Positions 57,919 through 64,000 of a stretch of 64,000 bases of DNA are shown piece by piece (the first letter of the stretch is position 1; each line of letters starts with the position of its first letter). This stretch comes from Isoetes taiwanensis. Taxonomy: Eukaryota > Streptophyta > Lycopodiopsida > Isoetales > Isoetaceae. The stretch is taken from contig JAJEKV010000006.1 of the NCBI GenBank assembly GCA_021234155.1, forward strand, positions 23,809,568 to 23,873,567. The letters are read 5' to 3'. The translations under genes were made by a program, and so were the position numbers. The notes below the pieces were generated by a model, which was not told the DNA's origin, searched no databases, and saw only the letters and a program-made list of their open reading frames with translations.

Positions 57919-59112
57919 AGTGAGGGAATTTGCAAGGCACTCCCTATTTCAGAGGACAGGCAATAAAAGTTTCTGCTTTTCATGTGGAAAAAAAATCTAA
58001 AAATTGAACTTTTCATGTGACAAGTAAAAATCAAGAATGAAAATTTTAAACAAAAATAAGCAAACTATTGTATAATCCAACAAAAGATGATGTTTCAATA
58101 AAACACAATAAACTTTTAGTGATCCATTAGATAATATAATCAAAATAGCCAAAAGTTCAACAGATTATGTTTCTATCAAAAGTAAGAGGTATGGCATATT
58201 CAATAAAACCTGAACTTATTCAGATATAATAGACAGAGATATCATTTTAAGGTTATATGTCATGTTTAATTCTTTTCACATTCTTTTAATTTTTACAAGT
58301 TTCAATTACATAACTTTATCTTTAAATTTAAAGTATAATTGTTATAGAAACATAAAATTGCTTTCTAAACTAACTTTCACGTGAATCTATTTAGAATTAG
58401 ACATTTCAAGAATATAAATTTTTAGTGATTTTATAATAATTTTAAATTTGGCAATCAGGATAATTTGTAAATGAAATATAATAGTTTGATAAGTGATTGA
58501 CTTAAAATTATATGAGAATTTCACAATTTACAAACTCTTGGCACTTCAAAAATACTTTAAAAAAGTGTTAGATTTAAAAGATAAAGTTCATACAAATATT
58601 AAATAGTTTATTATTGATGAAATAAACATATATTGAAAACTAATTAAAAAAATTATTCATTTTTTTTAATTAAAATATAAACGTAAATTTGATTAATTTC
58701 AACTAAACTTTCTTTAAAAATTAAAAAAAAAATAACATTTCAATCATGTAGAGCTTACCTGAGATGAAAATTTAATTTAGGAAGAGGACAATTTTTTGTA
58801 GAAGTTTGTGTGTTTAAAATTCCTATTTTATTGGCTTTTCTTTTTCTTTTATTATTGCTTATTATATAAGTAGGTAGGTAATATAGAATATATATTAAGG
58901 AAAAAAAAATATATATATAAATCTCATAAAAAATGACAAGAAAATATTGTAATGGTGCCTTTCATATGATAGGCACTAATTGTAGGTGCATGTCCTCGTG
59001 ACGAGCAAACTCGATAACCTGACTTTGCATTTGCAATGCATATTTTCAATTTGCAAATTTTGACAGGCCAGAGTGCTCAAGACAGGCATGCAACATTGCA
59101 AATTTCCTCACT
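57919..59112. mobile_element. Right 1.2-kb TIR element
   Basis: It begins agtgagggaatttgcaa and ends ttgcaaatttcctcact (one mismatch in the TIR). It matches the left copy throughout, apart from small gaps such as loss of 'tgtttaatga' near 58591, so the duplication is fairly recent. Confidence 0.8.
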
Positions 59113-59263
59113 GATCATGAGCTCCATCTGAGTATAGAAATTATATATGCATTTGAATCCATGAGTAAATCCAGTGGTTGAAAATATTATTAGGTCTTAT
59201 AATGTTCATGAATATTACAAATTTATACATTTGATACCTAACTTATAATGGTACTCTATGCAG

Positions 59264-59725
59264 CTAGAAAAACTTGCTGGTGCTCATGTAATAGCCACAT
59301 GTGGGGCATGGAATGTCGAGTTAATTAAAAGCCTAGGTGCTGATGAAGTGCTAGACTACAAGACTCCAGAAGGGATTGCATTAAAGAGCCCTTCGAGTTG
59401 CAAATTTAATGTCGTCATTCATTGGCATAAATGGGGATTCCTTTTGGTCTACATTTCAAATGTTCTTGCTAGAAGAGCGGTGAGTGGTCGATCTTAACGC
59501 TACTTTAGGTGCAATCATGAGGAGTGGTCTTATGTTCCTTACCTTGGCAAAGCAAAAGTTGCTACCTTATTTCGGTCACCAAATAGCAAGGATCTTAAAA
59601 TTCTAATGGACTTAATCAAAGATGGTAAATTGAAAAATCGATAGTTGATTCCAAGTACACCTTTAGCGTATCTTGAGCAAGCATGGACAAAGTGTTCTCA
59701 ACGACATGCTACGGTAAAATCTTAG
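59264..59725 (+). pseudogene. Chloroplast-envelope quinone oxidoreductase homologue, last-exon pseudogene
   Basis: After a ctctatgcag acceptor the frame reads LEKLAGAHVIATCGAWNVEL, IKSLGADEVLDYKTPEGIAL and KSPSSCKFNVVIHW. This is the NADPH-binding half of the MDR zinc-less quinone oxidoreductase family, close to plant ceQORH. The rest is present in other frames: VVDLNATLGAIMRSGLMFLT, LAKQKLLPYF, KDLKILMDLIKDGKLK and a final KIL/EW-type end. In-frame stops and at least three shifts make it non-functional. The N-terminal catalytic domain is absent upstream, where the composite TIR element lies. It kept an intron border, so it is not a retrocopy. Confidence 0.8.
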
Positions 59726-60690
59726 TGGAAATAGCCAAACTATGATTACGTACATTGTGGTGATGGCTTATTGATTTTTGAACTTTTATGTATTTATTCC
59801 TTTGTATATTTCTGTTATTGTAATTCAATACTAGTTTGTTCCATTTTTCTAGATTTATCTTCACTCTTATAATGCGCGATACCAACAGACAGACACTCCA
59901 TACCAGAACAACTACAAAAAGTGATTCTAGGGACAATCATCATGTAATAAACCGAGCGTCTTAAATATCATCTTGAACCAAAGAAAATACAGGATGTATT
60001 TGTGGACAAAGAGTTTTTTCTGTGTTGTGATATTAAAGTCAAAGCACACTGGTTCAAACATGACAGTGGATGATATTCTAAACCGTAATAAACACTCTTT
60101 TAGTTACATTTGATGAAACTACCTCTCATCTTGTTTATGACTTCTCTTCAAGTACAAATTTTTCTTAAACGAGGACTTAGGCATTTTTAGTTTACACCAG
60201 TTTGCTTCATATTTCCAATCCACGTTGTAGATTGTTGATAACACATGAAGCATTGTCCTTTAATGTTCCTTCCCATCCCATGTTTGCTGGCCTCAAGGGG
60301 TGTTATTGGCCATTGCACTAAATGTTTTACATCATATGCGTTGAATGGATGTAAACACAATGGACTTATTATAATGGTCAATTACAATGGTCAATTGTAG
60401 ACGCATCAATGGGCCTTGCAAAGGAAGGAAGGAAGGAAGGAAGGAAGGGCAACCCATTGATGCGTTAGCATCTTGTTTTATTAGACTGTTTAGCATACTA
60501 ACTAGTTATAATTGGTATTGGAAAAATTGAAAAGGAAATAGACTTTTACTTAGAAGTGAACATAAAAAATTCCATAATATTATAGCAAAGGTATTACAAC
60601 ATAAATCCAGGTCCAAAATGACAATCTAAATATTGAATGACCTCTTATCCGAATGTCTATCACATCAAATCATCGGAGTTATCTCCTTCA
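59726..60690. other. Intergenic, except for the GGAA hairpin
   Basis: No gene is supported. The hairpin at 60401-60465 is listed separately. Confidence 0.4.
60401..60465. repeat. Hairpin with (GGAA)n loop
   Basis: acgcatcaatggg (60401-60413) and cccattgatgcgt (60453-60465) are exact complements. Between them is a run of about seven GGAA units (60421-60448). This is a microsatellite enclosed by a 13-bp inverted repeat. Confidence 0.8.
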
Positions 60691-60739
60691 TTTTTGGAAA
60701 GATGCCAAAGCATTCGAAGGTTTTTCGATGCACTAACAA

Positions 60740-61165
60740 TCATAACTTTGGCAACAACTCACCCATCAGATAATCATCCGTCTCATAATTCGATACCAAA
60801 TATGGTTCTACAAACAAAAAATTATTCAAGTTGTAGTAGCACTTATAAGCAAAGTTATCAACTATAAATGTATTTTCTGAGTTATATTTACCGAAACGCT
60901 TATCATAAACCTTTTCTAAGGTCTTAATAAATATAGATGTCGTTCCATAGTTTCTTAGGGTAATAGAGGATCCAACACACTCCGTCCGTGACCAAATAAA
61001 AGCAAAGGATTTTATGACTGAAAATGGAAGAACTGTAGTTAGAGCTGATCTGATACTTTCCAAATCCTGTTCTGACCAAATAGCCACATCAAAAACTTTT
61101 AAACAAGTCAAGAACTCAAGAACGAAGAAATATGTGCCTCGTTTTCGTCTCGATCGGCATCACAT
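60740..61165 (-). pseudogene. FCP1/NIF-type HAD phosphatase domain, C-terminal part
   Basis: The frame reads GTYFFVLEFLTCLKVFDVAI-WS, then FAFIWSRTECVGS, IFIKTLEKVYDKRF, ENTFIVDNFAYKCYYNLNNF and a YETDDYLMGELLPKL end. This follows the FCP1/NIF (SCP-like) domain: 'RPG...FL.....F.V.IWS', 'FVWD...C', 'KDL.K.W', 'TLLVDDSPYKAL.NP' and 'L...YL'. In other family members the enzyme removes phosphate from protein Ser. The motif I DxDxT is not present upstream in any frame, and the motif III Asp pair reads VDN, so no catalysis is expected. It follows the acidic exon out of frame, so whether it belongs to the same transcript is open. Confidence 0.65.
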
Positions 61166-61535
61166 AGTTGATAGGCACTCGTCCTTTCTGGCACGAATAG
61201 AGAAGAACTGCTTCCATCTGGCCTATCATATTCGTCTACGTCTGATTTATTTGCATCATTTTCAATCTCCTCTATATCATTCCTCTCATCACCATCACCA
61301 TGATCACCATCACCATGATCCAACTCAACCTGATGCAAATCTCTAGGTTCTTGCAAATATCCTTGATGGTCCAACTCCTCAATGGGAGTATCTTCTAGAA
61401 CCCTAGATTGATGAAGGCCATCCCAGTCAGTTTCTGGCTCAAACCTAAGAAAACAATTCATCAGTAAAATTTTACGGACTTGAGTCCGACCCATCAACTT
61501 TTCCAAAGCACTATAACATGAAAAGGATGCCAATT
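61108..61535 (-). CDS. Acidic linker exon of the methyltransferase-like gene
   Basis: After the acceptor ATGTTATAG (61541), ALEKLMGRTQVRKILLMNCF joins the preceding exon in phase (donor ACT/GTAAGATATG). The exon then carries ETDWDGLHQSRVL, an Asp/Glu/His-rich stretch (ELDHGDGDHGDGDERND, produced by a catggtgatggtgat repeat) and a tail ending SSFLSS. The frame overlaps the start of the NIF-like segment by a few codons in another frame. Confidence 0.5.
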
Positions 61536-61605
61536 CAATGATAAAGGTAAAAGAGATGAACAAGAGAACATGAGAGAAGAAGGAGAATGAGAAAATCATA
61601 TCTTA

Positions 61606-62550
61606 CAGTATTTGCTGCCTAGCAAGTAAGATTGCTGCTGCTTTTGCACTGCTAGCAAGTGGCTTTGGTATGCCAACTTGATTAGTATCACTAACTTGGA
61701 TAGCATCTTCACTAACTTGGATAGCATCTTCAATGGCTTGCTTTTTTATAACATTTGTGTTTTGAGGATCTTCATCTTCAATTTCGGTACTCCCCTTCTT
61801 TATAAAGTTTACAACATCATATAAAAACTTATCACAAAATACTTTCTCGGACTCCCCAGCTACGATAGAGATAGCTTTATAACCAGAGCAAATAGCTGCT
61901 TGGGCCAGTGTACCATGAAGGTACCACTCACATACCATAGTTTGTTTCTCACAAAAAGAGTTTATAAAATATTTTGCCACTTGAGCCCTCAAAGGCACTA
62001 CGTTCACTGACCCTCCATTCATACCCACATCTGCATAAGAAGGGCCATCAGAAATATTTTTTTTTTCCACAATCAAGCTCCATTTTCTTGTTGATTGTGA
62101 AACACACTTCCATAGGATCTTTTCCAAGTAACACTGTTTGGATTGCAGTCCACATACTCTAGGTTTTGAAATCATAACTATAAGAAGATAAGAGATACCA
62201 CTGGAAGCTATATCTGATTTTGATATCTGATGTTCGTATATTGCATTCACAATTTGCTTAGCACCTTCAATCGAATGAGCTGATGATATAGCAACACAAC
62301 ATTGAGGACCCATTGGAGACAAGATGCATACAGTATACATGTTTAACAATGTCATATCTGAACAACTTTGCCAAAAATGCTCAAAGTCATTGGCATCCCA
62401 CATTTCCTTGCTTTTGCTGGAGTGCAAATCGACAAAAAATAAACTGATTGGTGCTTTCGGAAGATACTTACCACCTATACCTTTGCAACCTATAGATAAT
62501 TCAAAAAATTGTACATCTTCAGGATTGAACATTCGAGATTGCATTCCCAA
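61606..62550 (-). CDS. DNA methyltransferase-like domain, degenerate DPPY
   Basis: The exon is 315 codons, ending at a strong donor (ACT/GTAAGATATG). Early residues read APISLFFVDLHSS and EMWDANDFEHFWQSCSDMTL, matching the catalytic strand-turn of N6/N4 DNA methyltransferases ('...VDPPYG....WD..DF..FW'), but with DLHS where DPPY is needed. MYTVCILSPMGPQCCVAIS follows. Near residue 220 is CEWYLHGTLAQAAICSGYKA-IS, the SAM-binding turn ('D.F.GSGT...A...G...I'), likewise changed. Catalytic motif before SAM motif is the permuted order of beta-type enzymes. It would not methylate as read. The start overlaps the previous exon by 32 bp in another frame, indicating a one-base break. Confidence 0.55.
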
Positions 62551-63118
62551 CTTTTCGGAGCGAATCCTTTACCGTATCTGGCAACTCAGCTGTCTTTGTA
62601 TTCTTCTGTAAAAATGTTTTAAGATACCATGATGACATGGAGATATATGTCTTTAGATCCTCATCACTTATACTGTAAGACTTTGCATGCTCCTCATAAT
62701 CACTATTCAAATCTTTTACTGTGTTTATATATTGAGCAATGCCTTCTTTCATTGCTCTCTTCCTTTTATAAGTAGTTGCACAATCAGCCACATCAACCAG
62801 ATCCTTTCTTTCCTTTGGCTTTTTTAATACCACCTCACCGCTTAATATTTTTTCTGTTAGTGGAAGCATGTCATCACCCAAACCCAGCCTCATGAAAGGA
62901 ATGTTGAAGAATGTTAGGCTTGGCTTTTCAGGAGGATTACCTGTCCAGTCATTTAAATCCATATCCATCCACCTATCGAAAATTAAATTCCAATTATTCC
63001 ATGCTTGGTCAGAAAGAGTAATAAATTCGTAGTGTTCACCCAGCCTTGGTTTATTTGACTCGTTCCTCTTTGCCGATTTATTTATAATGGTATATTTTGC
63101 GAATTCTTCAAATTCCTA
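62519..63118 (-). CDS. Helical middle exon of the methyltransferase-like gene
   Basis: The exon begins after AATATAG at 63118 and reads EFEEFAKYTIINKSAKRNES, YEFITLSDQAWNNWNLIFDR and WMDMDLNDWTGNPPEKPSL. A mostly helical part then includes LPLTEKILSGEVVLKKPKER and YISMSSWYLKTFLQKN. The frame ends RKVGNAISNVQS; the next domain continues one base out of phase over the shared stretch. No family name is known to me. Trp-rich and Lys-rich patches could contact nucleic acid. Confidence 0.5.
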
Positions 63119-63240
63119 TATTACATCCAATAAGATTTAACACAAATCTAACAGCGACCAAGAGCAATCCATTGATTTCTAGCATGCTTCAATTGATCAA
63201 CATATGGACTTCATTAAAACAAGAAGTAAATCGTTAGTAA

Positions 63241-63561
63241 GGGTAAAAGCATGTTAGGGTGTCCCTTAAAAAGTATTATTTAGTGACCAAAAAAGTACCT
63301 AAAAAGGTACCCAGGACTGGGTACTGGGTACCCGTGTAATGTCTCAATAAAAGTTACATTTTAGAACTTTTATATATATTTTGGTCTCCAGTAGCATTAT
63401 CTTTATCTTAACTTTGAATATTAATGCATCCTTGACTTTTATTTTGGACCTTTGTACTAGTTTTAATGAGAATAAAAATGAGAAAGTACCCAGTTCTGAA
63501 GTACCTAGTGTATGTACTTTTGCAGGTTCCAAAAGTGGTACACCCTAACATGCTTTTACCC
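63241..63561. mobile_element. Tourist-like MITE with TAA target duplication
   Basis: The left end gggtaaaagcatgttagggt and right end accctaacatgcttttaccc are perfect inverted repeats of 20 bp, extending imperfectly. Direct TAA flanks (63238-63240 and 63562-63564) match the TWA duplication of PIF/Harbinger elements. The interior (321 bp) contains 'ggtacccaggactgggtact' palindromic text and no coding. It lies in an intron of the minus-strand gene. Confidence 0.8.
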
Positions 63562-63610
63562 TAAATAAAAAACAACAAGAAATAGAAAAAATAATAAATA
63601 GCACGATTAC

Positions 63611-63867
63611 CTTTCATAATGTGAGACAACATTAATATTATTCTGGACATGACTGAGCAAGGCTAGAGTGCTACTTTTCGTTTCCCCTGATAATACTCTA
63701 CATTTCCTCATCTCGTAAAGTTTTTTCATATCATTGGAGATTATATGAGATGGAAGCTTGAGTAATGCTTGGGCAGCCATTGCTGAATGCTGTCCTTCTA
63801 TAACATAGAAGAGAACATTTGGCTTACTCAAGTCCTCTTTAGATTTCCAAGTTATTGGAAATCCCAT
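63611..63867 (-). CDS. GQH (ParB-like) exon, 5' part of the methyltransferase-like gene
   Basis: The frame reads MGFPITWKSKEDLSKPN, VLFYVIEGQHSAMAAQALLK and LVSGETKSS-type residues, ending SHYER at the donor GAAAG/GTAATC (63611). 'V.EGQH...AAQAL' resembles the ParB/Srx-type 'V.DG.HR..AA' nucleotide-binding motif, which is joined to DNA methyltransferases in some phage proteins. The phase does not fit the next exon found (63118), so an exon or a base is missing. Upstream, MIEYG lies one frame off, so the true start is probably beyond the window. The G9 run at 63892-63900 is a likely error spot. Confidence 0.5.
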
Positions 63868-64000
63868 ATTCTATCATGCGGAGAACATCTGCGGGGGGGG
63901 GTTTTACAAGGAAAATCCATCATAGAAGTCATAATCTCTTCCATGTGATGCTTACAATATCCTCGTGATTGTACTTTGCGGCTTTTACCTTGACAAAGTC

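Larger units (their letters stand above)
56568..59122. mobile_element. Composite TIR element: two 1.2-kb direct copies flanking a KH fragment
   Basis: Two nearly identical elements (56578-57778 and 57919-59112) lie in direct orientation, 140 bp apart. Outside the pair, atcatgagc stands at 56569-56577 and 59114-59122 (10-bp windows catcatgagc and gatcatgagc, one mismatch). A 9-10 bp target duplication is the size made by MULE (Mutator-like) transposons, and MULEs are known to carry host gene fragments. The whole 2.5-kb unit therefore appears to have moved as one. No transposase is encoded, so mobilisation would be in trans. Confidence 0.7.

Overview
The window looks like nuclear DNA of a land plant with a large, repeat-rich genome. 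Genes carry GT-AG introns, protein relics are plant-like (an ELM2/SANT-type nuclear protein, a chloroplast-envelope quinone oxidoreductase homologue, a KH domain), and most of the sequence is nested plant-type transposons. A fern or lycophyte would fit, but the species cannot be fixed from the sequence. No bacterial operon, CRISPR array, complete tRNA or rRNA gene was recognised.  Layout: 1-11.4 kb is gene-poor and rich in tandem and inverted repeats, including a fold-back structure at 5.7-7.8 kb. 11.45-16.56 kb is an L1-type LINE with an open ORF1 and a broken ORF2 whose reverse-transcriptase YADD box reads YADA. 16.9-17.9 kb and 40.66-41.1 kb are two halves of an older minus-strand LINE. They were split by a 22.8-kb LTR element (17887-40657) that has an initiator-Met-type primer site and a clear polypurine tract but only gag-like coding. 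That element carries a 2-kb internal tandem duplication. The second copy of the duplication is split in turn by a 13.4-kb rearranged Ty3/gypsy array (22434-35837). The array holds two minus-strand gag-pol copies and four LTRs, and its right arm is inverted, so both outer ends are the same LTR end. A 5-bp target duplication flanks it.  41-50.7 kb is the gene-bearing part: an ELM2/SANT-like gene with frame breaks (43.1-45.6 kb), a 0.5-kb MITE, and an unknown two-exon gene on the minus strand (49475-50698). 51-56 kb holds a CACTA-associated fragment, a gag relic and AT-rich DNA. 56578-59112 holds two 1.2-kb elements with terminal inverted repeats in direct orientation around a KH-domain fragment, all flanked by a 9-bp repeat. 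59.3-59.7 kb is a quinone-oxidoreductase pseudogene.  60.7-63.9 kb (minus) carries exons that I read as a GQH (ParB-like) segment, a helical segment, a DNA-methyltransferase-like domain with a degenerate DPPY box, an acidic linker and an FCP1/NIF phosphatase-like domain. A 321-bp MITE with TAA target duplications lies in one of its introns. This is the best candidate for an undescribed protein architecture.  Near-identical repeat copies differ unusually often, and often by small indels, at CTG/CAG (CHG) positions. Some broken frames may therefore be read or assembly errors at methylated CHG sites rather than real mutations.
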